In this document: piece after piece, positions 9,148-17,806 of the stretch
How the letters are laid out: each line of letters opens with the position of its first letter
Position numbering within the stretch: position 1 is the first letter of the stretch
Assembly: GCA_963827605.1 (NCBI GenBank)
Contig: CAWHBK010000001.1
Coordinates: 1,612,001-1,676,000, forward strand
Source of the DNA: DSYU01 sp963827605
Lineage (GTDB): Bacteria; Chloroflexota; Anaerolineae; Anaerolineales; Anaerolineaceae
Reading direction: 5' to 3'
DNA length: 64,000 nt
Program-made: the position numbers and the translations under genes
Notes under the pieces: generated by a model
Database searches by the model: none
The model's input: the letters and a program-made list of their open reading frames with translations, nothing else
Told to the model about the DNA's origin: nothing

Positions 9148-10161
9148 ATGAAAGTTCTTGTCACCGGCGGGGCCGGATATATCGGCAGCACCATCTGTTC
9201 GGCTTTGAAAGATACCGGACATACCCCCATTATCCTTGATTCACTCATTACAGGGCGGAAAGAATTTACAAGCGGGTATATTTTTTACCAGGGTGACGTC
9301 GCGGATCGATCGCTGTTAGAGCGCATCTTTCAGGAGCACCCCGACATTTTTGCCACCATTCACTGCGCGGCATTGATCGTGGTGCCCGAATCGGTAGCGC
9401 ATCCCTATGAATACTATCGCGAGAATGTAGCCAAATCATTGGAGCTTTTCCGCACCTTGAATGAATTAAACCATGGGCGGGTGGTGTTTAGTTCATCGGC
9501 TTCCATCTATGATGTTGTTCCTGATTATATGGTCACCGAAGCCTCACCGTTAAAACCCAGCAGCCCATACGCGCGTACAAAGTATATGATGGAAATGATC
9601 CTGAAGGATTTCTGCGGCGCGTACGGGACGATGCAGGGTGTGGCCCTGCGCTACTTCAACCCCATCGGTGCGGATCCGCAAATGCGTACCGGGATCCATG
9701 TAAAGAACCCTTCGCACGTTCTTGGGAAACTGGTGGATGTTGCCCAGGGGAAAATCCCTGCCTTTGAAATCACCGGCGTAAATTGGCCAACCCGGGATGG
9801 TACAGGTATCCGCGATTACATCCACGTCTGGGATCTGGCCAATGCGCACGTTCAGGCCGTCGAGCACTTCGCGCAGCTCTTTGAGCGGGGTGGGGATCCA
9901 GAATCGCGCTACGTGGTGATTAACCTGGGCACCGGGCACGGCGTAACCGTACGCGAGCTGGTGAATGCATTTGAAAAAGTTTACGGCAAGACGATCAACA
10001 AGGTTGAGAAACCACCCCGCCCAGGTGATGTAGCTGGCGCATACGCAAACGCGGATACCGCCAAACGCCTGATTGGCTGGGAAGCCGGGCTGCCCATCGA
10101 ACAAGGCATTGCCGATGCACTGCGGTGGGGCGAAATCCGCGGTCAAATCTTACATTTTTAA
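9148..10161 (+). CDS. galE: UDP-glucose 4-epimerase
   Basis: 337 residues of the extended short-chain dehydrogenase family. The NAD-binding GGAGYIG is at 7-13, the serine of the SSSAS stretch at 115-119, and the catalytic YxxxK at Tyr141/Lys145. GalE interconverts UDP-glucose and UDP-galactose in the cytoplasm and supplies galactose units for glycans or the Leloir pathway. AGGAGGG lies 7 bases before the ATG. It follows the two glycosyltransferase-like genes after 25 bases and is likely in the same operon. Length is normal for GalE; other UDP-sugar epimerases of this fold are a lesser possibility. Confidence 0.9.
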   Translation: MKVLVTGGAGYIGSTICSALKDTGHTPIILDSLITGRKEFTSGYIFYQGDVADRSLLERIFQEHPDIFATIHCAALIVVPESVAHPYEYYRENVAKSLELFRTLNELNHGRVVFSSSASIYDVVPDYMVTEASPLKPSSPYARTKYMMEMILKDFCGAYGTMQGVALRYFNPIGADPQMRTGIHVKNPSHVLGKLVDVAQGKIPAFEITGVNWPTRDGTGIRDYIHVWDLANAHVQAVEHFAQLFERGGDPESRYVVINLGTGHGVTVRELVNAFEKVYGKTINKVEKPPRPGDVAGAYANADTAKRLIGWEAGLPIEQGIADALRWGEIRGQILHF

Positions 10162-10377
10162 CCTGGCGCGCGCCAGGCGGAAAGCCTTTTACCAAATATT
10201 TGTTATAATATGGTTATTAAAAGAAGAGGAGAAGTCGCCAGCCCTGCCCTTGGCTGCCAAACCGGGCTACTCTGTTTTTGTCGATTCACCTGGAATGGCG
10301 TTGTTAAAGACAGCGCGAGAGGTAACGCAATTTTATGAAAGATAAGCGCGCCTTGTTAATCACCAGGATGCGATAGG
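10162..10377. other. Intergenic region with palindrome and -10-like box
   Basis: A perfect 16-base palindrome CCTGGCGCGCGCCAGG (10163-10178) follows galE immediately and may end its transcript. A TATAAT box at 10203-10208 could start transcription of the FHA/PP2C genes, giving a leader of about 165 bases, but no convincing -35 was found. Confidence 0.4.
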
Positions 10378-12381
10378 ATGGGCGGTACGGAAAGAGGCGA
10401 CCTTTTGAAGAAGATCGTTCGATTATGCCTGGCACTGTTTTTCTTTGTTGTGCCACTCGGCCAGGTTTCACGAGCTGCCGCACAGGAAGCAGGCGTGCTG
10501 CGAATGAGCACACCTGAAACAGATCATTTCCCAACAATTCAGTTTCGCCTGGATGCGCTTGACGCTCAGGGGAATTTTATTGATTCGCTCCAAACCGCGG
10601 ACATTCAAATTCAAGAAGATGGGCAAAGCGTTCTGCCCCAAACGCTCGAAAAAGTACGCAACGGCCTGCAAGTAATCATTGCGCTGAATATTAGTCCGGT
10701 GATGGCGAAACAATATAACGGCATTACAGGATATGCACTGATCCAAAATTCGCTGGCGGATTGGGTAAGCAGCCAGCCTCAGAACGCCACCCTCGCGCCG
10801 GACGATTTCAGCCTGGCTACCCCAACCGGCCTGGTATTGATTCGTGAACGCGACCTTAAGCTGGCGGCGAAGGCATTAACAGATTACCAGCCGGACCTGG
10901 CCCACGCGCAGCCCGCCCTCGGTAGCCTGGCGGAGGCGTTGGATCTGGCTACCGATCCGCTTTCCCAGCCCTTTATGAAGCGCTCCATCCTATACATCAC
11001 CCCGGCGCTGCCTATTTCCAACAGCACGACTATCACAGACCTGACCAAGCGCGCGCAAGGAATCGGGATAAAGATTAACATCTGGCAGGTGAAGGAAGCA
11101 AAAACCGGCGGCGAGGCGGCCATCAGCCAATTTGAACAAATGGCGAACGACACGGGCGGGGAATTCGAAGAAATCAACCTGGCCGAACCCCTGCCAGAAA
11201 TTGGGCCGGTTTTCCAAGCCTTACGTACTACCTACCAGGTTCAATACGCCTCCAAAATCCAGAAAAGCGGGCTGCATGCCCTGAGCGTGCAGGTAAAACA
11301 GGCGGGGAGCAGCCTGATATCCAACGAAAATAGCTTTGACCTGACCGTTCAACCGCCCAACCCGATCTTTTTATCGCCTCCCGCCTCAATTCAACGCTAT
11401 TGGACGCCGCCCGAAAAGAATGCTGTGCCATCTCTGGCCCCCGAAGTGGTCACGATGCAAATCATGGTTGAATTTCCAGATCATCATCCGCGCGCGTTGA
11501 AAGCGACCCGCCTGTATGTCAACGGCAAAATGGTCACCGAAAATACAGCCGAGCCGTTTGACCGCTTTACCTGGTCAATAGACGATTTAGAAACCGCTAC
11601 CCGCCAGATGCTGCGCGCCGAAGCAGTGGATAGCGTTGGTCTTTCCGGATCAAGCATGGAGATTCCGGTTGAGGTTTTGATTGACCAGCCGGCAAAAACA
11701 GAACTGGCAGAACGAGTTTCGATACAAGGTATGGTTGCGGTCGGGGCAGTGACCGCTGCTGGGCTGGTTTTGTCAACGGTACTCATACTCACCAACAGCC
11801 AGCGGCGCGCCCGTCGAAAACACCAGCAGGCGGATAAGCGCTTAATGAATGACCCGGTCACGCAGCCGGTACGGATCCGGGAGGAACGCGCCCGGACGCA
11901 AAAAGGGCAGCCGCCCGCGGCAAAACCTGCCGCGACCAATCCGGCGCCTGCCAGGCCGGCCGGCGCGCATACTTCTTCCATGTGGTCAAACCCAATCTGG
12001 CCGCGCAAGAGCGGTCCAGCCGCTCCGGCCCACCTGATTGCGCTGGATGAAAATGAACAGCCGATCACCGGTGGCATGATACTTTTGACCCGGCAAGAGA
12101 TAACCTTTGGCACAGACCCACAACGTGCGACTCAGGTGCTCAATTCGCCGACGGTAAACGATTTACACGCCCGGTTATACCGTTCGGCCGAGGGAACATT
12201 TTTCCTGGCCGATCAAGGCTCGATCGCGGGAACCTGGATCAATTTCGCCCCCATCACCATCAACGGCGCGCGCCTGGAACATGGCGATCTTATCCACATT
12301 GGTCGGATGATGTTCCGCTTTGAATTGGCTGACCCCGCTCAGTCGCAGATAAAGGTAATTGATCTGGAACAGTTGCCATGA
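10378..12381 (+). CDS. Membrane-anchored VWA-like protein with C-terminal FHA domain
   Basis: 667 residues. A signal-like hydrophobic stretch is at about 12-38, followed by an extracellular von Willebrand A-like region (~40-310), an Ig-like region (~330-440), a transmembrane helix (~455-480), a basic/Pro-Ala-rich linker, and a forkhead-associated domain (~565-650) carrying the expected S-x5-HARL, DQGS-x2-GTW and glycine pattern. FHA domains bind phosphothreonine, so the protein could link an outer sensor to cytoplasmic Ser/Thr phosphorylation. It overlaps the PP2C phosphatase gene by 4 bases. The start could instead be TTG 10405, which gives a shorter signal peptide. Confidence 0.75.
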   Translation: MGGTERGDLLKKIVRLCLALFFFVVPLGQVSRAAAQEAGVLRMSTPETDHFPTIQFRLDALDAQGNFIDSLQTADIQIQEDGQSVLPQTLEKVRNGLQVIIALNISPVMAKQYNGITGYALIQNSLADWVSSQPQNATLAPDDFSLATPTGLVLIRERDLKLAAKALTDYQPDLAHAQPALGSLAEALDLATDPLSQPFMKRSILYITPALPISNSTTITDLTKRAQGIGIKINIWQVKEAKTGGEAAISQFEQMANDTGGEFEEINLAEPLPEIGPVFQALRTTYQVQYASKIQKSGLHALSVQVKQAGSSLISNENSFDLTVQPPNPIFLSPPASIQRYWTPPEKNAVPSLAPEVVTMQIMVEFPDHHPRALKATRLYVNGKMVTENTAEPFDRFTWSIDDLETATRQMLRAEAVDSVGLSGSSMEIPVEVLIDQPAKTELAERVSIQGMVAVGAVTAAGLVLSTVLILTNSQRRARRKHQQADKRLMNDPVTQPVRIREERARTQKGQPPAAKPAATNPAPARPAGAHTSSMWSNPIWPRKSGPAAPAHLIALDENEQPITGGMILLTRQEITFGTDPQRATQVLNSPTVNDLHARLYRSAEGTFFLADQGSIAGTWINFAPITINGARLEHGDLIHIGRMMFRFELADPAQSQIKVIDLEQLP

Positions 12382-13550
12382 TCCGTGTGGAAAAAACGCA
12401 CTTACCGGTCGCTGCTCTCACCCACCCGGGGATGAAGGGCAAGAACAACGAAGATCGTTTTGGCGTTTCCGCGTTTCGCACAAAAACACAAGCGTCAACC
12501 CCCGTACTCCTGGCGGTTCTTTCGGATGGGATCGGCGGAAATCGGGCCGGCGAGGTCGCATCCGAGCTGGCAGTTAACATGATCAGCCAGGTGGTCGCGG
12601 ACAGTGATGGCCGCAACCCTACCCAGATTTTAGAGTCGGCGATCCATCAGGCCAGCGAGCAAATTTTCCAACAGGCCCAGCAAAACCTGGAGCAGCAGGG
12701 CATGGGAGCCACCTGTGCCTGCGTATGGATTTCTGGCGACCGTTTGTACAGCGCCACGGTAGGCGATTCGCGGATCTATTTGATGCGCGGAGAAACGATC
12801 TGGCAGATCAGCACAGATCACACCTGGATTCAAGAGGCGCTGGAGCGCGGGCTGCTCCAACCCGACCAGGTGGACGGACACCCCAATGCGCACGTCATCC
12901 GGCGCTACCTTGGCTCTCCCACTCCCCCTGACGTTGATTTCCGCCTGCGTTTCAATAGTGAGGAAAACCCCCCGGACGCTCCGGCCGGCCAGGGTTTACG
13001 GCTGCTCCCTGGCGACTACCTGCTGCTTTGCAGCGATGGTTTGACCGATTTGGTCGAAGATAAAGAGATTCTGGCAGCCTTTCGGCAGGGCAGCATGGAG
13101 GAGGCCGGGCAAAAGCTGGTCGATCTAGCCAACCAGCGGGGTGGCCACGATAATATCACCCTGATCGGGATCCAGATCCCGGAACTAGTGGAAAAACCAG
13201 TGGCTGCCGCCGCATCTGCGGCGCTGCCCAGACGCTCGCGCACGCTTTTGGCCGGCTGCCTGGGGATCATTATCCTGGCTGTGGTAGTCGGGGGGGTTAC
13301 GGGTGGTTGGCTGCTCTATTCCGGTGAAGGGAAAGCCACGCCAACGACCACTGCCACAATAACCGTATCGCCCACTCCTACCGGGCCAACCCGCACACCA
13401 ACACGCACCCGCACACCTAGTATTACGCCGTCCCCCAGGCCATTTGCCAGCAGTACACCTACTCCGCCCGCGGCGCCCGGTTCTCGACCGACACTCACGC
13501 CCTGGCCAACCAATACCCCCGGCCTGCCAGTGGTAACCATCGCTCCGTAG
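12378..13550 (+). CDS. PP2C-type Ser/Thr protein phosphatase with TM helix and Thr/Pro tail
   Basis: 390 residues. PPM/PP2C metal-binding motifs are visible: NNED (23-26), SDGIGG (49-54), GDSRIYL (~127), SDGLTD (~219) and GGHDN (~257). A transmembrane helix at about 283-308 separates this cytoplasmic catalytic domain from an outer tail of ~80 residues made of TPT-type repeats. It should remove phosphate from Ser/Thr proteins. The ATGA overlap with the FHA gene suggests coupled synthesis and possibly direct action on FHA-bound phosphoproteins. No matching Ser/Thr kinase is within the window. Confidence 0.9.
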   Translation: MIRVEKTHLPVAALTHPGMKGKNNEDRFGVSAFRTKTQASTPVLLAVLSDGIGGNRAGEVASELAVNMISQVVADSDGRNPTQILESAIHQASEQIFQQAQQNLEQQGMGATCACVWISGDRLYSATVGDSRIYLMRGETIWQISTDHTWIQEALERGLLQPDQVDGHPNAHVIRRYLGSPTPPDVDFRLRFNSEENPPDAPAGQGLRLLPGDYLLLCSDGLTDLVEDKEILAAFRQGSMEEAGQKLVDLANQRGGHDNITLIGIQIPELVEKPVAAAASAALPRRSRTLLAGCLGIIILAVVVGGVTGGWLLYSGEGKATPTTTATITVSPTPTGPTRTPTRTRTPSITPSPRPFASSTPTPPAAPGSRPTLTPWPTNTPGLPVVTIAP

Positions 13551-13597
13551 CGGGCGCTTCGTAGCGGGATATCTTCCGGCTCCATCCAAGAGTCAAA

Positions 13598-13631
13598 AGG
13601 GTTCTTGGCCGGCAATTTGGCGAAGAACCCT
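13598..13631 (-). terminator. Intrinsic terminator of transglycosylase gene
   Basis: GGGTTCTT (13599-13606) pairs with AAGAACCC (13623-13630) around an inner GCC/GGC. On the minus strand the stem is followed by TTTT, fitting the end of the lytic transglycosylase transcript. Confidence 0.7.
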
Positions 13632-13673
13632 CTGTTCAACGGAAGCCTGCGGGGCATCCACTCCTGCGCGAGC

Positions 13674-14337
13674 TTAGCGATAGCGGTTCATGATGTTAAG
13701 AATGATGTCAGCATAACGGTAACCCATATTCATCGGGCCATACGCTCGCAGGGCTTCACGAACGTCTCCATGTTTTTGGATCAGGCCAGCCAGCATATTG
13801 GCTCCGTAAGAAACGTTAAACTCAGGATCGTATAATTCCTGCGTTGAGGGCCGAGAAGCAAAACAGGGGCCGTTGATACACATAAAACCGGATGCCAATC
13901 CGTCCCGAGGCATCACTTGCATCAGGCCCACCGCCCCACTCTTTGAATATGCCTGCGGATTCCCGCCGGACTCCTGAAGCATCACAGCCGCCAGCAGGTT
14001 TGGGTCCAGGTTGTTGCTGCCAGCATACTGCTCGATGAAACGCGCACCACTGTTGGACCGAGTCCGGATAGCTCTGGCCCAAGGAACATGAGCCAGGCTT
14101 ATTTTCAGTCTGCGCGGGAATGGATTCTGCGGGTGCCGCTGCCTGCTCTACCACAGGCTTTTCCTGACCAAGGGCCGAAGCCTGGGATTGTTCTTTGACA
14201 GCAATGGGCTGCTCAATACGAACACCCGACCCTGCTGCCAATGCGATGGTTGGGTTAGCGATCAAGCTAACCACGAAAACCATGAACAGGCAGCCTGCGG
14301 CGATACCCGGAAAAATCATTTTCTGAATGCTAATCAT
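13674..14337 (-). CDS. Secreted lytic transglycosylase, SLT domain (one frameshift)
   Basis: Starting at ATG 14337, which has GGAAGGG 5 bases ahead, the protein has a signal peptide (~1-33), a Gln/Ala/Pro-rich linker, then SYPDSVQQWC where the frame breaks near 14040. The next frame restores FIEQYAGSNNLDPNLLAAV and MLQESGGNP with the catalytic glutamate, then GAVGLMQVMPRD. One extra base at 14040/14041 explains it. The SLT fold cleaves peptidoglycan to anhydro-muropeptides outside the membrane. The gene points toward the PP2C gene and ends in its own terminator. The reading as one gene with a sequence error is favoured over a real pseudogene because both halves are fully conserved. Confidence 0.75.
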
Positions 14338-14517
14338 CGGCCCTTCCTGGTAAAGTTCCTGGAAAATGTCCCTTCTCATCAAAGCCATTTAAAGATAGCA
14401 CATGTGTTCTATAAAAGCAATATCGAAAACCGGATTCAATGAATTTTCTAATCTTCTGAAATATAATTATGTGAATTCGCCTGGCAAACGCAATCCAATA
14501 AATGGAGAACAATTAGG

Positions 14518-15123
14518 ATGCAGGCTACCCGTACATTGCCGGTTGGTTACCGAAAAATTGGCACGTTGGATGTAAGCAAAAACGAGCGGCTGCTGCTCTT
14601 GCTCAACCTGGCCGGTCTGGTTGGCCTGGCTTTCAGCGGCTGGCTGTTCTTTCGGATTCTGGTCTGGCTGCGGCCCACCGATACTGCAAGCGCCTTCCGA
14701 TTCGAAATTCGTTCCATCGGCGGAACGGTTTTCTTGATTGGAGTAGTTATCGTGCTGATGGTATTCCATATCATTTTGCACGAGGCCATTCATGGGCTCT
14801 TCTTCTGGCTTTTTACACGCTCGCGCCCGCAGTTCGCCTTCCGCTGGGTATATGCCTACGCTGCGGCGCCCGATTGGTATATTCCCCGCAACTTATTTCT
14901 CATCACCACGCTGGCACCCCTGATACTGATCAGCCTGGCCGGGCTGGTGGTATTTTTCGCTGCTCCAACCGCCTGGCTGCTGCCGGCCTGGTTTGTAATC
15001 ATCATGAACGCCGGGGGGGCGGTCGGGGATATGCTGGTTGCCGGGTGGTTGGTAGGCCAGCCACCCGCCTGCCTGGCGCAGGACCGCGGTGACGCGGTTA
15101 CCTTGTTTGTGCCAGAAAAATAA
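14518..15123 (+). CDS. DUF3267-family membrane zincin (putative metalloprotease)
   Basis: 201 residues. Four or so membrane helices (about 28-50, 68-95, 120-145 and 148-172). The HExxH zinc motif HEAIH (88-92) lies at the end of helix two, followed by a DWYIPR-like element at ~119-124, as in DUF3267 proteins, a family of putative intramembrane zinc peptidases related in pattern to site-2 proteases. Substrate is unknown. The ATG at 14518 is preceded by a weak AATTAGG. It ends at a terminator shared with the convergent response regulator. Confidence 0.8.
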   Translation: MQATRTLPVGYRKIGTLDVSKNERLLLLLNLAGLVGLAFSGWLFFRILVWLRPTDTASAFRFEIRSIGGTVFLIGVVIVLMVFHIILHEAIHGLFFWLFTRSRPQFAFRWVYAYAAAPDWYIPRNLFLITTLAPLILISLAGLVVFFAAPTAWLLPAWFVIIMNAGGAVGDMLVAGWLVGQPPACLAQDRGDAVTLFVPEK

Positions 15124-15158
15124 AAAGGGTCCTGAAGCATTTTTCCAGAACCCTTTTA
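15122..15158. terminator. Bidirectional terminator
   Basis: AAAAGGGT (15123-15130) and ACCCTTTT (15150-15157), with an inner CTG/CAG pair, form a stem whose A/T ends give a T-tract on both strands. It lies between convergent genes. Confidence 0.75.
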
Positions 15159-15177
15159 TTGAGAGCCGATGGGTATT

Positions 15178-15564
15178 TCAGACAGTTTTTTTCGTTTTTT
15201 CCAGCAGTACATTTACTTCAGCCGTAAAGGCGGGGATATCGAGCGGTTTTGAAATATAACCGTCGCAGCCCGCTGCCAGAGCCCGGGCGCGGTCCCCAGG
15301 GGCAGTATGCCCCGTCAGGGCCACGATGATAATATCCCGCGAATCCGCGCCGTCTTTTAACTGGCGCGCAACCGACCAACCATCGATCTCCGGAATACTC
15401 ATATCGAGCATTACCATATCCGGGTGATGGGTTTGCGCCAATTCCAATCCCTGCCGACCATCCCTGGCCTGCATTATGTCATAACCGGCCTCTTTCAGTA
15501 CGAAACTGACCAGGTCCAGGTTATCTTCATCATCCTCTACCACCAGAATAGAGTGTTTACGCAT
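15178..15564 (-). CDS. Single-domain response regulator (CheY-like)
   Basis: 128 residues, a receiver domain only. Acidic pocket EDDED (10-14), phospho-acceptor Asp54 in VMLDMSIPE, Thr84 and Lys106 (ISKPLD) are all in place. It should be phosphorylated by a histidine kinase and act by protein contact, since there is no output domain. The start at 15564 is chosen because GGAAGAG lies 6 bases upstream; longer in-frame starts at 15579 or 15657 add non-receiver sequence. No kinase is adjacent, so it is an orphan regulator. Confidence 0.9.
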   Translation of the reverse strand: MRKHSILVVEDDEDNLDLVSFVLKEAGYDIMQARDGRQGLELAQTHHPDMVMLDMSIPEIDGWSVARQLKDGADSRDIIIVALTGHTAPGDRARALAAGCDGYISKPLDIPAFTAEVNVLLEKTKKTV

Positions 15565-15699
15565 TGTTTTCTCTTCCATGATGCACGATAGTTCCATTAT
15601 ATACGATGTAGCGATAATTAATCCTTCCGTCAAAGATGCATTTCCGAAAAACTTCATAAAAACCGCCTTAATTCCTCAAAATATTTTTTGATTTCCTCA

Positions 15700-15754
15700 T
15701 TTACTTTCTTGGTATTTAGTTGTACAATTGTTCTGAAAACGCGCGTGCGTTTTC
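15700..15754 (+). promoter_or_regulatory. ssb promoter and leader hairpin
   Basis: A -35-like TTTACT (15700-15705) and -10 TACAAT (15723-15728) are 17 bases apart. A perfect 8-bp inverted repeat, GAAAACGC / GCGTTTTC (15735-15754), lies where transcription would start and could be an operator or leader hairpin. Confidence 0.5.
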
Positions 15755-15791
15755 TGTCGAATAGCCGTTACCTAAAGAAAGGATTTAAAAT

Positions 15792-16208
15792 ATGTCTTTC
15801 CACACCGTCATCCTCATTGGAAATTTGGGCCGCGACCCCGAGATGCGTTACACGCCTTCCGGCCAACCCGTCACCAGCTTCTCCGTGGCCTCCAATCGAT
15901 CGTACACTGGCTCGGATGGCCAGAAGGTTGACGAGACGATCTGGTTCCGTATTACTGCTTGGGGCAAACAGGCTGAAACCTGCAACCAATACCTGCGCAA
16001 GGGTAGTAAGGTTCTGGTAGAAGGCCGACTTGTTCCAGACAAAAACGGCGGTCCGCGCGTGTGGACCAAGCAGGATGGCACCGCTGGCGCCTCGTTTGAG
16101 GTAACCGCGAGCACCGTCCGCTTCCTGTCGACACGTGGTGAAGGCGGCTCCGGCGATGCGGTCGAGGAGCACCAGGGCGGAGATACCGATAACGAGATCC
16201 CCTTCTAA
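15792..16208 (+). CDS. ssb: Single-stranded DNA-binding protein
   Basis: 138 residues. An OB-fold domain (1-105) with NLGRDPEMRYTPSG and FRITAWGKQAE, then a short acidic linker ending in DNEIPF, the conserved C-terminal tip that binds replication and repair partners. It coats single-stranded DNA in replication, repair and recombination. A good AAAGGA site lies ahead of the ATG. A translin gene and a Cas4-like nuclease follow on the same strand. Confidence 0.95.
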   Translation: MSFHTVILIGNLGRDPEMRYTPSGQPVTSFSVASNRSYTGSDGQKVDETIWFRITAWGKQAETCNQYLRKGSKVLVEGRLVPDKNGGPRVWTKQDGTAGASFEVTASTVRFLSTRGEGGSGDAVEEHQGGDTDNEIPF

Positions 16209-16315
16209 TCCCATAACCACCGAATTTGAATTCCAATGCAGTTTTGGCTGATGAGCTTTCTTGATTTATCTGGGTCAGGGAACCGTCTATAGCTGCCCAC
16301 AACAAGCGAAAGATT

Positions 16316-16999
16316 ATGAAGAATTTACCTGTCATCGCCGAAAAAATTCACCAGGCTCTGGAAGTGCGCACACAGGCGCGCGACCGGGCGCTGTCCAATG
16401 CCCGCCAGGTCACGCGTCATGCGGCGACTGCCATTCGCGCCATTCATCGCGAAGAGCACGACGCTGCTTATGGACAACTGGACCAGGCGCGCGAGTTGGT
16501 TCGTGCGATGCAGAACGATCTGAGCGAGTTCCCCGAGTTGTATTACGCTGGTTATACCCAGGATGCGATTAAGGAGTTCGTCGAAGCCAGTATCACTTGC
16601 GCGCTCATTGAAAACCAGCCGCTTCCGACGCCCGAGTACCTGAAAGTTGAATACGCTACGTATCTAAATGGGCTGGCGGAAGCGGCTGGCGAGCTGCGCC
16701 GCCGCTGCCTGGACATTTTGCGACAGGGTTATTCCGGTGAAGCCGAGCGCTTGTTAAGCTGCATGGATGATATTTACGCCACCCTGGTCACCATGGATTA
16801 TCCCGACGCGGTAACCAACGGCCTGCGCCGCCAGACGGATATCATTCGCGGCGTGGTGGAACGCACGCGCGGCGACCTGACCATCAGCCTGCGCGAACAG
16901 CACCTCGAACAGGTTATGCTGAAGCTTGTGGCCGACCTGGACAGGGCGGGTGCGGCAGCCGCGGGTGCTTCATCCGAAAGCAGCCCCCCAGCAGCCTGA
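16316..16999 (+). CDS. Translin-family protein
   Basis: 227 residues, nearly all alpha-helical. The pattern (early REEHDAAYG, FPELYYAGY, EFVEAS, then EYLNGLAEAAGELRRRCLD and DYPDAVTNGLRRQTDIIRGVVERTRGD, in pieces) matches translin/TRAX-type proteins, which assemble into barrels that bind single-stranded RNA or DNA. Bacterial and archaeal members exist but their role is poorly known. It lies 107 bases after ssb, and a Cas4-like nuclease follows after 39 bases, suggesting a nucleic-acid-handling group. No TRAX-like catalytic acidic cluster was identified. Confidence 0.75.
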   Translation: MKNLPVIAEKIHQALEVRTQARDRALSNARQVTRHAATAIRAIHREEHDAAYGQLDQARELVRAMQNDLSEFPELYYAGYTQDAIKEFVEASITCALIENQPLPTPEYLKVEYATYLNGLAEAAGELRRRCLDILRQGYSGEAERLLSCMDDIYATLVTMDYPDAVTNGLRRQTDIIRGVVERTRGDLTISLREQHLEQVMLKLVADLDRAGAAAAGASSESSPPAA

Positions 17000-17038
17000 A
17001 CCCAACCACAAGCGTGCGGCAAAACCGAGAAAAGAGAA

Positions 17039-17798
17039 ATGAAGACAATCCGGGCCTCTGAGATTGGCACGTTTTTGTTCTGCCAACGCGCCTGGTGGTA
17101 TCGCAGTGAAGGTATGCCTTCTGAAAACCAGGCCGAACTGGCCGGCGGAAGCGCCTTTCATCAACGGCACGGCAGGCAGGTGATCCGGGCGGACGTGCTG
17201 CGCCTGGCCGGGTGGATTTTGTTTGGCCTGGCTGTATTGCTGCTGGCCGTTGCGCTTACGATTCAATTCATTGGCTGATTTTCCTGTCATGACTGCTGCC
17301 GCCATCCTGCTGCTGTGCGCCGCCCTGGTCATCCTGTGGCTTTCCAGTCGCCAGCGGCGCGCTTCGGGCTTGCCGGCGGGGCATGTAGTGTACCGGGATA
17401 CGGGGGGCGGAACCCGGGTGGAAAAGCCGCTCTTTGATCCCATCTCGGGCCTGACCGGCCGGCCAGATTACCTGGTGGAGGAACAGGGCGCCATCATCCC
17501 GGTTGAAGTGAAAAGCAGCCGCGCACCCAGCCTGCCCTATGATAGTCACGTTTTTCAGCTGGCGGCCTACTGCCTGCTGGTTGAGCGCACGTACGGCAAG
17601 CGCCCGCCGTATGGGATCTTGCGCTACCGCGACCGTTCATTTACCATTGACTACTCGCCGGCGTTAGAGAGCGAACTTGAAGCCTTACTGGATGCCATGC
17701 GCCTGCAGGCAAAGCGCGGCGAGGCTGCCCGCTCACACCAGGAGCCGGCACGCTGCGCCCGGTGCGGCTTCCGCGGTATTTGCAATCAACGGCTATAA
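17039..17798 (+). CDS. Cas4/RecB-like nuclease with two inserted membrane helices (one frameshift)
   Basis: The first frame holds a Cas4-like start, FCQRAWW (Cys15) and GSAFHQRHG (His41), then a hydrophobic helix (~57-79). After one extra base near 17271 the next frame continues with a second helix and then the rest of the nuclease: GRPDYL, EVKSS (metal-binding D...EVK) and a C-terminal CARCGFRGIC. The four cysteines would hold an iron-sulfur cluster as in Cas4 and AddB-type nucleases. Two membrane helices between the first histidine motif and the GRPD motif are unusual and predict membrane attachment. No CRISPR array or other cas gene is nearby, so a DNA-repair or other role is more likely than adaptation. 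Confidence 0.7.
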
Positions 17799-17806
17799 TA
17801 AGGGCA

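Noticed and set aside
17271..17278. TGA in the Cas4-like gene as recoding
   Set aside because: The downstream homology is in another frame, so a one-base indel explains it.
17039..17798. CRISPR-Cas locus
   Set aside because: No repeat-spacer array or other cas gene was found; Cas4-like proteins also work outside CRISPR.
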